NCBI GenBank assembly: GCA_045532175.1
Contig: JAZSFK010000028.1
Coordinates: 1-64,000 of the forward strand
Reading direction: 5' to 3'
DNA: 64,000 bases
Source of the DNA: Fimenecus sp045532175
Lineage (GTDB): Bacteria; Bacillota; Clostridia; Oscillospirales; Acutalibacteraceae
Every line of letters starts with the position of its first letter. The first letter of the stretch is position 1. The position numbers and the translations under genes are program-made. Positions 40,258-48,661 of this stretch are shown in pieces. The notes beneath the pieces are model-generated. The model was given only the letters and a program-made list of their open reading frames with translations. It had not been told where the DNA came from and searched no databases.

Positions 40258-41976
40258 ATGAATGATATTAACAGACTTTACGACATATGGCTCTCTTCTG
40301 CTGTTGCAGATAAGGATTTAATCCCTGAACTTGAAAGTATAAAGGGTGACGAAGAAGCCATCCTCGACCGTTTTTATAAGAATCTTGAATTTGGTACTGC
40401 AGGTCTTCGTGGTGTTATTGGTGCAGGTACAAACAGAATGAATGTATATACCGTAAACCAGGCAACACAGGGTTTGGCTGACTATCTTAATGAAAGCTTT
40501 GATAATCCGTCAGTTGCAATTGCTTATGATTCACGAATCAAGTCAAAGGAATTTGCTGAAAGTGCCGCAGGAGTTCTTGCAGCCAACGGAATTAAAGTAT
40601 ATATTTATCCCGAGCTTGTTCCAACCCCAATGCTTTCATTTGCGGTAAGAAGACTTGGTTGTTCATCAGGTATTATCATTACCGCAAGCCATAATCCATC
40701 AAAATACAACGGATTTAAGTGCTATGACCCAAATGGTTATCAAATGACTGATGATGCAGCAGAAAAGACGTATGGTTATATTCAGAATATTGATATGTTC
40801 TCCGGTGTAAAGACAATGAGCTTTGAAGATGCCCTTGCAGAAGATATGGTTGATTTCATTGAGGACTGGCTTTATGACGAATTCTACAATAAAGTCCTCT
40901 CAGCACTTGTTAATAAGGATGCTATCAAAAAAGCGAATCTTAAACTTATATATACCCCTCTTAATGGTGCAGGTAATAAACCGGTTCGTAAAATTCTTAA
41001 AATGGCAGGGATTAAAGATGTAACTGTTGTTAAGGAACAGGAAAAACCTGATGGTAATTTTCCGACTTGTCCGTATCCAAACCCTGAAATTCGTCAAGCT
41101 TTTGAGTGTGCTATTGAAACCGCAAAAGGAACAGATGCCGATTTGTTACTAGCTACTGACCCTGACTGTGACCGTGTTGGTATTGCAGTTAAGGATGGCG
41201 ACGATTATGTGCTTATGACGGGTAATGAGGTTGGTGCTATGCTTTGTGAGTACCTTCTTTCAAGTCTTAAGGAACAAGGTAAACTACCGCAGACTCCTGT
41301 TGTGGTAAAATCAATAGTGACAACGCCACTTATTGAAACCATTTGCGCATCATACGGTGCTAAGGTAGCAGATTTGCTTACGGGATTTAAGTATATTGGC
41401 GAGCTTATTACTAGCCTGGAAAAAGATGGTAAAGAAGATGATTTTGTAATAGGTATGGAAGAGTCGTATGGTTATCTTCGTGGTACTCATGCAAGGGATA
41501 AGGATGCGGTTGTTGCATCTCTTATGATTGGTGAAATGGCTGCTTTTTATAAGCTTAAAGGAATATCACTTAAACAGTTTATGGACGGCATTTACGAAAA
41601 ATACGGAATGTATCTTAATACTGTACTCAACTTCTCTTTTGAAGGTGCAAGTGGAATGCAGAAAATGGCAGATATTATGAACTCACTTCGTGAAGATGCT
41701 CCAAAATCTTTTGCATGTAAAAATGTTATTAAGGTTGCTGATTACAAGACAAGTAGAATTGTTGATGTTGCAACAGGTGAGGAGAGTGTAATTGACCTTC
41801 CAAAGTCAAATGTGCTTTCTTATTCTCTTGAAGATAACAGCAAGGTAATTGTTCGTCCATCAGGTACTGAACCTAAAATTAAGATTTATATTACTGCTTG
41901 TGGTAATACAAGAGCAGAGTCAGAGGAAAAAACAATAAAAATATCTGATGATGCAAGAAAAATTTTAGGAGTATAA
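40258..41976 (+). CDS. Alpha-phosphohexomutase (phosphoglucomutase/phosphomannomutase, PgcA-like)
   Basis: 572 residues. Active-site phosphoserine loop ITASHNPSKYNGFKCY, metal-binding DPDCDRVG, sugar-binding EESYGYLRGTHARDKD, and the phosphate-binding C-terminal RPSGTEPKIKIY. Length and NLEFGTAGLRGVIGAGTNRMN fit the PgcA/YhxB group that makes glucose 1-phosphate for envelope and glycogen synthesis. ATG 40258 has GGGAGG 8 nt before. A 32-codon membrane gene follows within 3 nt. Confidence 0.94.
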   Translation: MNDINRLYDIWLSSAVADKDLIPELESIKGDEEAILDRFYKNLEFGTAGLRGVIGAGTNRMNVYTVNQATQGLADYLNESFDNPSVAIAYDSRIKSKEFAESAAGVLAANGIKVYIYPELVPTPMLSFAVRRLGCSSGIIITASHNPSKYNGFKCYDPNGYQMTDDAAEKTYGYIQNIDMFSGVKTMSFEDALAEDMVDFIEDWLYDEFYNKVLSALVNKDAIKKANLKLIYTPLNGAGNKPVRKILKMAGIKDVTVVKEQEKPDGNFPTCPYPNPEIRQAFECAIETAKGTDADLLLATDPDCDRVGIAVKDGDDYVLMTGNEVGAMLCEYLLSSLKEQGKLPQTPVVVKSIVTTPLIETICASYGAKVADLLTGFKYIGELITSLEKDGKEDDFVIGMEESYGYLRGTHARDKDAVVASLMIGEMAAFYKLKGISLKQFMDGIYEKYGMYLNTVLNFSFEGASGMQKMADIMNSLREDAPKSFACKNVIKVADYKTSRIVDVATGEESVIDLPKSNVLSYSLEDNSKVIVRPSGTEPKIKIYITACGNTRAESEEKTIKISDDARKILGV

Positions 41977-41978
41977 AA

Positions 41979-42077
41979 ATGAATAGAGATAAATTCGTAA
42001 AGATAACAGCAATAATTTTGGCTGCCATAATCGGATTAAGTTCAGCCTCAATTTTGCTAAATGTTTTCCTATATTAA
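41979..42077 (+). CDS. 32-residue single-helix membrane microprotein
   Basis: MNRDKFVKITAIILAAIIGL and a further 12 residues, nearly all hydrophobic after the basic start: one membrane helix, inside-positive. AGGAG at 41967-41971 lies 7 nt before the ATG, overlapping the end of the phosphohexomutase gene, and a strong terminator follows the stop. No family known to me. It is too short to call by homology, but the ribosome site, spacing and terminator support translation. Confidence 0.6.
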   Translation: MNRDKFVKITAIILAAIIGLSSASILLNVFLY

Positions 42078-42081
42078 AACG

Positions 42082-42114
42082 TTAAGACCACGAATTTTCG
42101 TGGTCTTAATTTTA
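42082..42114 (+). terminator. Terminator of the phosphohexomutase operon
   Basis: TTAAGACCACGA / loop / TCGTGGTCTTAA followed by TTTTAG. Confidence 0.85.
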
Positions 42115-42150
42115 GATATTTTATTTGTATATTTTATACATAAATATTTG

Positions 42151-42178
42151 TTGACTTTTATTTTTTTTGTGCTATAAT
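42151..42178 (+). promoter_or_regulatory. Promoter of the sigma factor gene
   Basis: TTGACT (42151-42156), 16-nt spacer, TATAAT (42173-42178), extended TGC. Confidence 0.7.
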
Positions 42179-42230
42179 TTAAGATGAAATTAGAGTGTGA
42201 ATATATATTAGACTTTTTTGAGGTGATTTG

Positions 42231-42794
42231 TTGAATTTTGTTCAATTGAGTGATAATGAGCTTGTTGAGTTTGCAAAAATTGGTAATGGTGCTGCTCTTC
42301 AGGTTCTTATTGAACGATATTCTGATAAAATCCTTCAAAAGGCAAGGTCTTTCAAAAGTATTATCGGTTTGGAAAATGACGACCTTCATCAAGAAGGGAT
42401 GTTGGGTTTTGTGTCAGCTGTTTATTCTTTTGACAAATCCCGTGATGTTTCATTCGCTACATATGCATCTACTGTTTCAACACACAGGATGTTGTCAGCC
42501 ATACGTAAAACTAATAAGGATATTCCACTTAGTTCATATATCTCCATTGACGATGAGAAAGATTTACTTTCAGAAATTCCTTCTCCGGAGGAATCAGTTC
42601 TTTTTGCTGAGAAACTCGATGAGATAAATGTTTTCGTTAAAGAGAATTTTTCTAAGACAGAGAAGAAAGTTTTTAAATTGACTTTACTTGGACTTTCATA
42701 CTCTGAGATTGCTGACATAATAGATTGCAACGAAAAATCTGTTGACAATACAATTCAGAGAATACGCCGAAAATTCAAGAAATTTAACGAATAA
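42231..42794 (+). CDS. sigH: Sigma-70 family RNA polymerase sigma factor, SigH (Spo0H)-like
   Basis: About 187 residues. Region 2: LQVLIERYSDKILQKARSFKSI, DLHQEGMLGFVSAVYSFD, VSFATYASTVSTHRMLSAIRK. IPLSSYISIDDE matches the SigH linker (IPLNSYASLD in Bacillus as I recall). Region 4: LGLSYSEIADIIDCNEKSVDNTIQRIRRKFKKF. SigH directs early stationary-phase and sporulation genes. TTG 42231 follows GAGGTGA; TTG 42228 is an alternative. The neighbours include spoVAE, gpr and spoIIP. Confidence 0.85.
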   Translation: MNFVQLSDNELVEFAKIGNGAALQVLIERYSDKILQKARSFKSIIGLENDDLHQEGMLGFVSAVYSFDKSRDVSFATYASTVSTHRMLSAIRKTNKDIPLSSYISIDDEKDLLSEIPSPEESVLFAEKLDEINVFVKENFSKTEKKVFKLTLLGLSYSEIADIIDCNEKSVDNTIQRIRRKFKKFNE

Positions 42795-42894
42795 TTTAAT
42801 AAGAAATATGCCCATTTCTCTTAGAGAGCATTTTTATAATGGTGCGGTGCGATTCCGTGTGGGGTAAAAATAAAAAATTTGTGAGGTTACTAAA

Positions 42895-43179
42895 ATGTAC
42901 GAAGACAAGACACTCGTCTGCAAAACTTGTGGAAATGAATTTGTTTTCACAGCAGGCGAACAGGAATTTTATGCTGAGAAAGGACTTGTAAACGAACCAA
43001 AGTCATGCAAGGAATGTCGTGTAGCACGTAAAAATGCAGCACGTGGTGCAGTTGAATATCATACAACTGTTTGTGCAGCTTGTGGTGGCGAGGCAAAAGT
43101 CAGATTTGAGCCAAAGGGTGACAGACCTGTATATTGCAGCACCTGCTTTGAAAAAATCAAGAGTGAACAGGCTGAATGA
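42895..43179 (+). CDS. Zinc-ribbon protein (two CxxC modules, zf-trcl-like)
   Basis: 94 residues. The first module is LVCKTCGNEFVFTAGEQEFY with KSCKECRVARK, giving two CxxC pairs. The second is TVCAACGGEAKV with VYCSTCFEK. This is the layout of short clostridial CxxC-type zinc-binding proteins, some with cold-shock or RNA roles; the function is unknown to me. The 100 nt before it hold a weak hairpin near 42806-42831 and a TATAAT (42835-42840) without a good -35. A terminator follows. Confidence 0.85.
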   Translation: MYEDKTLVCKTCGNEFVFTAGEQEFYAEKGLVNEPKSCKECRVARKNAARGAVEYHTTVCAACGGEAKVRFEPKGDRPVYCSTCFEKIKSEQAE

Positions 43180-43194
43180 TTTATAAATGCTTTT

Positions 43195-43227
43195 AAAGGC
43201 ACAGGGTATTTGTACTCTGTGCCTTTT
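43195..43227 (+). terminator. Terminator after the zinc-ribbon gene
   Basis: AAAGGCACAGGGTA / loop / TACTCTGTGCCTTTTT (one G-T pair). Confidence 0.8.
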
Positions 43228-43276
43228 TGTGTATATTTTTCCTTTTTTCATAAATAATAAAACAGGAGGAATGTAT

Positions 43277-43630
43277 ATGGATTTTCTTAAAGCATTTATA
43301 ATAGGTGGTCTAATATGTGTTGTTGGTCAGTTGTTGATTGATTGCACGAAATTGACTCCGGCTCGTATTCTGGTATCATTTGTTGTGATTGGTGTAATTC
43401 TTGGTGGTATCGGTCTGTATCAGCCGTTAGTAGATTTTGCAGGAGCAGGAGCAACAGTACCGTTGACCGGCTTTGGTAATACACTTGCGCAAGGAACAAA
43501 GGAGGCTATCCGTGAAAAGGGTGCTTTGGGTATTCTGACAGGGCCGTTGTCATCTGCGTCGGTGGGAATTACTGTAGCTATGGTGTGCGGACTAATTGTA
43601 GCTTTTGTAACAAAGCCAAAATCCAAATAA
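43277..43630 (+). CDS. spoVAE: Stage V sporulation protein AE
   Basis: 117 residues, membrane protein with about four helices. DFLKAFIIGGLICVVGQLLIDCTKLTPARILV cut short, GVILGGIGLYQPLVDFAGAGATVPLTGFGNTLA in part, and GALGILTGPLSSASVGIT match SpoVAE. SpoVA proteins form the channel for dipicolinic acid in the spore. Normally the gene follows spoVAC and spoVAD, but here it stands alone. ATG 43277 is preferred because AGGAGGA (43264-43270) is 7 nt upstream; ATG 43271 abuts it. Confidence 0.92.
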   Translation: MDFLKAFIIGGLICVVGQLLIDCTKLTPARILVSFVVIGVILGGIGLYQPLVDFAGAGATVPLTGFGNTLAQGTKEAIREKGALGILTGPLSSASVGITVAMVCGLIVAFVTKPKSK

Positions 43631-43658
43631 AAAAGGACTGTTCGTAAAAGAACAGTCC
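43628..43658 (-). terminator. Terminator of the minus-strand microprotein gene, overlapping the spoVAE stop
   Basis: GGACTGTTC / loop / GAACAGTCC followed, on the minus strand, by TTTTTTATTT. The plus strand has no T-run after it, so it serves the gene at 43677-43856. Confidence 0.8.
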
Positions 43659-43676
43659 ATAACATGTAGAACAAAC

Positions 43677-43856
43677 TCAGGCAACAGTTTCAGAAACGAA
43701 TGTGTCGTCACAGCATGAGCATGAAACATAATTTTCAGCTTCGTTGCCGATTACAACTCTCTTACTGTCAACATACTTTTTAATAAGAACATAAGCTACA
43801 ACTGCAATAGCAGCAATACCAACAATAACTGCAAGAACTTTTAAAGTCTTTTTCAT
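43677..43856 (-). CDS. 59-residue membrane microprotein with CSCC motif
   Basis: MKKTLKVLAVIVGIAAIAV and onward to residue ~25 form one membrane helix; then KKYVDSKRVVIGNEAENYV and a Cys motif CSCCDDTF near the end. The coding frame has GGAGGT 8 nt before the ATG and its own terminator, so it is a true small gene. Three Cys in four residues (CSCC) suggest metal or thiol chemistry. No family known to me. It converges on spoVAE. Confidence 0.7.
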   Translation of the reverse strand: MKKTLKVLAVIVGIAAIAVVAYVLIKKYVDSKRVVIGNEAENYVSCSCCDDTFVSETVA

Positions 43857-43934
43857 AATTGAATACCTCCAAAATAAACTACAATTGTATTATATATAAT
43901 TAACGATAAAAAGTCAATGAATTATTTGTAAAAA

Positions 43935-43966
43935 AAGAAAAATGCCGAAGACTTTCGTCAACGGCA
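43935..43966 (-). terminator. Terminator of rpsT
   Basis: Minus strand TGCCG...CGGCA hairpin with inner GAC/GTC pairs, then TTTTTC and a second T-run. Confidence 0.75.
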
Positions 43967-43978
43967 AAGAACTACGCA

Positions 43979-44236
43979 TTAAGCCTTGTTAAGTTTTGTA
44001 ACGAGGGCAGACTTTTTACGAGCTGCATTATTCTTATGAAGAAGACCTTTAGCAGCAGCCTGGTCGATTTTCTTAACAGCAACTTTAACAAGCTCTTCCT
44101 TGTCAGCAGCTTTTGTTTCAATAGCAACATTTGCCTTTTTGATGGCTGTTTTAAGAGCAGAGTTAGCTGACTTATTACGCTGAGCCTTTGTCTTGTTAAC
44201 GAGAACACGCTTTTTAGCTGATTTGATGTTTGGCAT
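43979..44236 (-). CDS. rpsT: 30S ribosomal protein S20
   Basis: 85 residues, basic, helical. MPNIKSAKKRVLVNKTKAQRN begins as S20 does; KGLLHKNNAARKKSALVTKLN is the conserved end. It binds 16S rRNA at the bottom of the 30S body. GGAGGTG stands before the ATG. Divergent from gpr, a common clostridial/Bacillus arrangement (rpsT opposite gpr-spoIIP). Confidence 0.97.
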   Translation of the reverse strand: MPNIKSAKKRVLVNKTKAQRNKSANSALKTAIKKANVAIETKAADKEELVKVAVKKIDQAAAKGLLHKNNAARKKSALVTKLNKA

Positions 44237-44270
44237 ATTCGTTACACCTCCTTACGTATTTACAGATACA

Positions 44271-44299
44271 TATATTACCACGGAATAAAACAAAAATCA
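44271..44299 (-). promoter_or_regulatory. Promoter of rpsT
   Basis: Minus strand TTGATT (44299-44294), 17-nt spacer, TAATAT (44276-44271) with an extended TGG. Confidence 0.6.
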
Positions 44300-44369
44300 A
44301 GTTATTTTTTTTATTTTGAACAAAATTTTTCAAGGGTAGTAAAATATAGCGAAATAGGGCGGAAGGTAT

Positions 44370-45188
44370 ATGAACTTAAGAACTGATATTGCACATGAAA
44401 GACAGATAGCTATATCAAAAGACAAGGTTAATGGTGTTGATGTTAAACAATGGACGGAAGATAAAACAGAAATAACCTTAACAGAAATAAAAACTGACGA
44501 GGCAGAAAGGGTTATGAATAAAGCGAAAGGAAAATATATAACCCTAAAACTTCCGGAGTTTTCCCATGAAAGTGAGTTGACAGACGGCAGACTTAATGCG
44601 TTGACTAAACAGATTAAAGAACTGTTGCCTGAAAATGCTAAATCTTTTCTTGTAGCCGGACTTGGTAATGAAAACATAACTCCGGATGCATTAGGACCGT
44701 TATGCTCAAGAAAAATCCTGTCCACAAGACATTTTGAAGAACTTTTAGAGAACGATTTGTTTATATCAAGGCTTAACCCGGTATCGTCAATATCTACAGG
44801 GGTACTTGGACAGACTGGTATTGAAACAGCTGAATATATAAAAGGAATTGTTGATATTGTAAAGCCCGATTTAGTAATACTTGTTGACGCATTAGCAACC
44901 ATAAGGCATGAAAATTTATGTAAGACAATACAGATAACAAATACAGGTATTTCACCGGGCTCAGGTGTGGGTAATTACAGAAAGTATATTGACAAGGATA
45001 CACTGAACACACCTGTTATTTCTATTGGTGTTCCTACTGTAATCAATATTGAAAATGAAGATAATATGATTGTTACACCAAGGGAGATTGATACAATTAT
45101 AGAAAGAGCATCCGCTTTGATTGCGATGGGAATAAACTGTGCAATACAGCCACAGATAGAGCCTGAATTGTTCTTAGCTTTATCATAA
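44370..45188 (+). CDS. gpr: GPR endopeptidase (spore protease), short form
   Basis: 272 residues, compared with about 370 in Bacillus. It degrades SASPs at germination. LRTDIAHERQIA at the N-terminus is the pro-region and cleavage area; FLVAGLGNENITPDALGPLC and VSSISTGVLGQTGIETAEYIKGIV are hallmark segments; VILVDALAT and GISPGSGVGNYRK complete it. The SASP substrate is encoded at 50856-51050. Followed by spoIIP as in Bacillus. A sigma-G/F promoter could not be assigned with confidence. Confidence 0.93.
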   Translation: MNLRTDIAHERQIAISKDKVNGVDVKQWTEDKTEITLTEIKTDEAERVMNKAKGKYITLKLPEFSHESELTDGRLNALTKQIKELLPENAKSFLVAGLGNENITPDALGPLCSRKILSTRHFEELLENDLFISRLNPVSSISTGVLGQTGIETAEYIKGIVDIVKPDLVILVDALATIRHENLCKTIQITNTGISPGSGVGNYRKYIDKDTLNTPVISIGVPTVINIENEDNMIVTPREIDTIIERASALIAMGINCAIQPQIEPELFLALS

Positions 45189-45243
45189 ATGAAAAAAATT
45201 TCTCATAATCTTGAATTGACAATAATATGAGAGAGTGAATAAA

Positions 45244-46356
45244 TTGAATAAAAGGACAAACAATGGAGATTTAGTTTCCGAAATAATAGTTAAATCAGTT
45301 ATACCAATTTTTTTATCGTTGCTTATATTTACAGAAGGTGTTATTGATTCTGCGATAGGTGTTATTGAGTTTTCATTGTTTTTTCTAAATCCGGCAAGCC
45401 GTTTATATATATCTGAAACTACAAATGATGTCTCTTACGGTGATAGTATTGATATGAATCTTTCTGATACTGAATCAAAGGATACAGTGTCTTCCGGTAT
45501 TGTGACAAGTGTTCCTGAAGATGTGTTGCAAATTATGGTTGAGGCACAGCAAACTTATGCAGATTCGTCAAATGACGGAAAAATCATTGAAGCAGATTAT
45601 TCAACTCAAAATGCAACATTGGAATTTAATGGTATTTATTTAAGAAATTCTACTCTTAACCATTCCGTGGATATTAATGATTATATGAGCAAAAGAATCA
45701 ATATTCGTATTGATAAAACCAAACCCACCGTTTTGATTTATCACACCCATACAAGCGAAACCTACGAGCTACTTGATAGGGGATATTATACAAACACAAG
45801 AAGCACGAGAAGCAATAATGAAAAAGAAAATATGATTCGTATTGGTAAGGAGATTTGCGAAACGCTGGAAAAGATGGGCTATAAAACAATTCACAACACA
45901 ACGGTGTATGATACAGAGTATGATGGTGCCTATGAACGTTCTTGTGCTGAGATATCTGAAATTATAGAAAAGAATCCGTCTATTCAAATTGCTATTGATG
46001 TACATAGAGGAACAATTTATCAAAAAGATGGTACGAAAATCAAAACAGTAACAACAATCAACGGTACAAAAGCAGCACAAATACTTATAATCAGCGGGTG
46101 TGAAGACGGAAATGTCACAAACTTTCCTGATTGGGAAAAGAACCTAACCTTTGCACTAAATTTACAAAAAGAGATTGTTAACATATACCCAAAACTTGCA
46201 AGACCTATAATGTTTTGCAGCAGGAAATACAATATGCATCTTTTGCCGAATGCCCTGCAAGTTGAAATAGGTACGGATGGGAATACATTGGCAGAGGCGG
46301 TTTTTTCCGCAAGATTATTCGCGTTATCATTAGCAGAGTTTTTAGAGGAGTATTGA
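45244..46356 (+). CDS. spoIIP: Stage II sporulation protein P (peptidoglycan hydrolase)
   Basis: 370 residues. N-terminal membrane helix (SVIPIFLSLLIFTEGVID). The catalytic domain has VLIYHTHTSETYE, AIDVHRG and LQVEIGTDGNTLAEA: the Zn-type amidase/endopeptidase of SpoIIP, which works with SpoIID and SpoIIM in engulfment. TTG 45244 has GAGAG 8 nt upstream; GTG 45235 lies in that site. No spoIID is next to it, but a SpoIID-like domain is fused to another protein at 29667-31757. A 41-codon gene follows after 2 nt. Confidence 0.93.
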   Translation: MNKRTNNGDLVSEIIVKSVIPIFLSLLIFTEGVIDSAIGVIEFSLFFLNPASRLYISETTNDVSYGDSIDMNLSDTESKDTVSSGIVTSVPEDVLQIMVEAQQTYADSSNDGKIIEADYSTQNATLEFNGIYLRNSTLNHSVDINDYMSKRINIRIDKTKPTVLIYHTHTSETYELLDRGYYTNTRSTRSNNEKENMIRIGKEICETLEKMGYKTIHNTTVYDTEYDGAYERSCAEISEIIEKNPSIQIAIDVHRGTIYQKDGTKIKTVTTINGTKAAQILIISGCEDGNVTNFPDWEKNLTFALNLQKEIVNIYPKLARPIMFCSRKYNMHLLPNALQVEIGTDGNTLAEAVFSARLFALSLAEFLEEY

Positions 46357-46358
46357 TT

Positions 46359-46484
46359 ATGTCGGAAATTAAAAGAATTCTAAAAGGCTATCTTATTTCT
46401 GTTATAGTTACAGTGTTGACAACAATTCTATTATGTTCTGTCTTCATTGTCCAAAATAATACTGATAAAATGCTTTTTGGTTAA
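46359..46484 (+). CDS. 41-residue membrane microprotein after spoIIP
   Basis: MSEIKRILKGYLISVIVTVL and onward: an N-terminal basic stretch, one membrane helix and a short C-terminal NNTDKMLFG. GAGGAG at 46346-46351 lies 7 nt before ATG 46359, and the gene starts 2 nt after the spoIIP stop, so it is likely in the same operon. Known sporulation operons sometimes carry such tiny membrane genes, but I do not recognise this one. Confidence 0.65.
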   Translation: MSEIKRILKGYLISVIVTVLTTILLCSVFIVQNNTDKMLFG

Positions 46485-46490
46485 TTCTTC

Positions 46491-46519
46491 TTGCATTGAT
46501 TCCTTTTGTAGTGTATAAT
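46491..46519 (+). promoter_or_regulatory. Promoter of yhaM
   Basis: TTGCAT (46491-46496), 17-nt spacer, TATAAT (46514-46519). Confidence 0.6.
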
Positions 46520-46570
46520 TCTATATATAAAATACGAAAGGGAACACACAAAGTTTGTGTGCTTATATTT

Positions 46571-47536
46571 ATGAACTTTAAAGAAATCGGGAATAATGGC
46601 CTTGTTGAGGGCTATGCTGTTATAAAACAATGCGACAAGAAAACTGCAAAAAACGGAAATGCTTATCTCGACCTCGTACTTTCAGATAAAGAAGGCGAAA
46701 TTTTTGCAAAGCTTTGGGATTACAGTGAAGTTCCACACGGCAAATATGATGCGGATATGTTCGTCAAGGTAAGAGGTCAGATTTCACAATACAATGGTCA
46801 CGACCAATTGAGAATAGACAGAATTCGTCCTGTAGTCGAAGGTGACGGTGTGGATGTTGCTGATTATGTTAAATCTGCCGATTATAGTGGCGAAGATATG
46901 TTTAATCATCTTTTGTCTCTCGTGAATAATTTTAAAGACGAAGACTTAAAGAAGATAGTTACATACCTTCTCAATGAAAATAAGGAGAAAATTCTTTATT
47001 TCCCTGCGGCTTTCAGGCTTCACCACGCAATCCGTTGTGGACTTTTAATGCACACAACATCAATCGTTAAACTTTGTGAGGGTGTATGCAAGGTTTATCC
47101 TTTTGTTAATCGTGAATTGCTTATTTCAGGTGCAATTTTGCACGATATAGCAAAAACAGTTGAATTTGACGTTGGCGAAACAGGAATTGCATCAGGCTAT
47201 ACCGTTGAAGGTAACCTTATAGGACATCTTGTTATGGGTGCTATGATGGTTAAAGATGCAAGTAAAAAACTTTCAATAGATAATGAAAAATCACTACTTT
47301 TACAACATATGATTATCTCCCACCATGGCGAACCTGATTTTGGTGCTGCAGTAAGACCATTGTTTTTAGAAGCAGAGCTACTTTCACAACTTGACTTGAT
47401 GGATGCAAGGGTTTATGAAATTATGGATGCTGTAAGCGGTGTAGAAAAAGGCGAGTTTACAAACCGACTTTGGGCGTTGGAAGACAGAAAGTTCTATAAA
47501 TACAATGATGCAACTTTAAAGGTTGACATTTTGTAA
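46571..47536 (+). CDS. yhaM: 3'-5' exoribonuclease YhaM-like (OB + HD domains)
   Basis: 321 residues. N-terminal OB fold (LVEGYAVIKQCDKKTAKNGNAYLDLVLSD in part), followed by the HD domain with RLHHAIRCGLLMHT, AILHDIAKTVEF and MIISHHGEPDFGAA metal residues. It degrades RNA from the 3' end and has Mn2+/Co2+-dependent activity in Bacillus. The promoter at 46491-46519 lies inside the longer frame from 46496, so translation must start after it; ATG 46571 fits the normal family length, though its ribosome site is weak. Confidence 0.9.
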   Translation: MNFKEIGNNGLVEGYAVIKQCDKKTAKNGNAYLDLVLSDKEGEIFAKLWDYSEVPHGKYDADMFVKVRGQISQYNGHDQLRIDRIRPVVEGDGVDVADYVKSADYSGEDMFNHLLSLVNNFKDEDLKKIVTYLLNENKEKILYFPAAFRLHHAIRCGLLMHTTSIVKLCEGVCKVYPFVNRELLISGAILHDIAKTVEFDVGETGIASGYTVEGNLIGHLVMGAMMVKDASKKLSIDNEKSLLLQHMIISHHGEPDFGAAVRPLFLEAELLSQLDLMDARVYEIMDAVSGVEKGEFTNRLWALEDRKFYKYNDATLKVDIL

Positions 47537-47574
47537 TAAAAAAGGGAAAATTAAAATATAAAGGGGAATGTGTT

Positions 47575-48600
47575 ATGAGAAATCATTTTGTAGGTAAACC
47601 GGTTGACCTTCTTAAATGTGACGGTAGTCTTGTTGAACCCGGTTGGTCAACAAAACAGGTATGGAAATATGACAAAAATGCAATTAAGTCAAATGTTTTC
47701 AGAATTAAGGAGTGGGACTATTATCTTGTGTTAGCACAGGATTTTGGTGTTGCATTTACCGTTTCTGATTTAGGTTTTGCAGGACTTCATTCTGTATCAT
47801 TCCTTGACTTTAAAACACCTTGCGAAACTACAAAGAGTGAAATGCCATTCTTCACAATGGGTAAAACAAATATGCCACCAACAAGCAGTGAGGGTAATGT
47901 TCATTTTGGCAACAAAAATCTTACTCTTGACTACATTAAAACAGACGGGCAAAGAAGAATTGTTTGTACATACAAGAATTTTAAAGATGGTAAAGACTTT
48001 AAATGTGATATCTGTCTTGACCAGCCTGATATGGATTCAATGGTTATTACAATTCCTTGGAAAAAGAACAAGAGATGCTTCTATTATAACCAGAAAATCA
48101 ATTGTATGAGAGCATCAGGTTGGGTAACTGTTGGTGATGAAAAATATGAGTTCAACCCTGCAACGGACTTTGGCACTCTTGACTGGGGACGTGGTGTCTG
48201 GACTTACGACAACACATGGTTCTGGGGTTCAGGTAACTGTGATTTGGATGGCCATGCATTCGGCTTTAATATCGGCTACGGCTTTGGCGATAACTCTGCT
48301 GCAACGGAAAACGTTCTTTTCTATGATGGTGTTGCTCATAAGCTTGATGATATTTATTTCAATATGCCTGAAAACGGAAGTTATACAGACCCTTGGACAT
48401 TCTCATCATCCGACGGCAGATTTGAAATGGATTTTGTGCCGATAATCGACCGTAGTGCATTTATTGATTTCAAAGCAATTATTTCTGACCAACATCAGGT
48501 TTTCGGAAGAATGAGCGGTAAAGCAGTCCTTGACGACGGCACAGTCCTCGAAATCAAAGATATGCTTATGTTCGCAGAAAAAGTTCATAATAGATATTAA
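47575..48600 (+). CDS. DUF2804 family protein
   Basis: 341 residues. Aromatic- and Gly-rich beta segments such as DFGTLDWGRGVWTYDNTWFWGSG and GHAFGFNIGYGFGDNSAATEN mark the DUF2804 family, soluble beta proteins of unknown job. No signal peptide. AAAGGGG stands before the ATG, 38 nt after yhaM, so they may be read together. Confidence 0.85.
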   Translation: MRNHFVGKPVDLLKCDGSLVEPGWSTKQVWKYDKNAIKSNVFRIKEWDYYLVLAQDFGVAFTVSDLGFAGLHSVSFLDFKTPCETTKSEMPFFTMGKTNMPPTSSEGNVHFGNKNLTLDYIKTDGQRRIVCTYKNFKDGKDFKCDICLDQPDMDSMVITIPWKKNKRCFYYNQKINCMRASGWVTVGDEKYEFNPATDFGTLDWGRGVWTYDNTWFWGSGNCDLDGHAFGFNIGYGFGDNSAATENVLFYDGVAHKLDDIYFNMPENGSYTDPWTFSSSDGRFEMDFVPIIDRSAFIDFKAIISDQHQVFGRMSGKAVLDDGTVLEIKDMLMFAEKVHNRY

Positions 48601-48624
48601 TATTTAATAGTATAATAAAACGCG

Positions 48625-48661
48625 AATAAGACTCCCTTTTATCAAGGGAGTCTTATTTTAG
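48625..48661. terminator. Bidirectional terminator
   Basis: AATAAGACTCCCTT / loop / AAGGGAGTCTTATT with T-rich ends on both strands. Confidence 0.88.

Noticed and set aside
43628..43658. Hairpin considered as the spoVAE terminator.
   Set aside because: The T-run is on the minus strand only, so it fits the converging small gene instead.
44330..44902. A 190-codon minus-strand open frame.
   Set aside because: It lies wholly opposite gpr, which has strong family motifs; the frame is a shadow.
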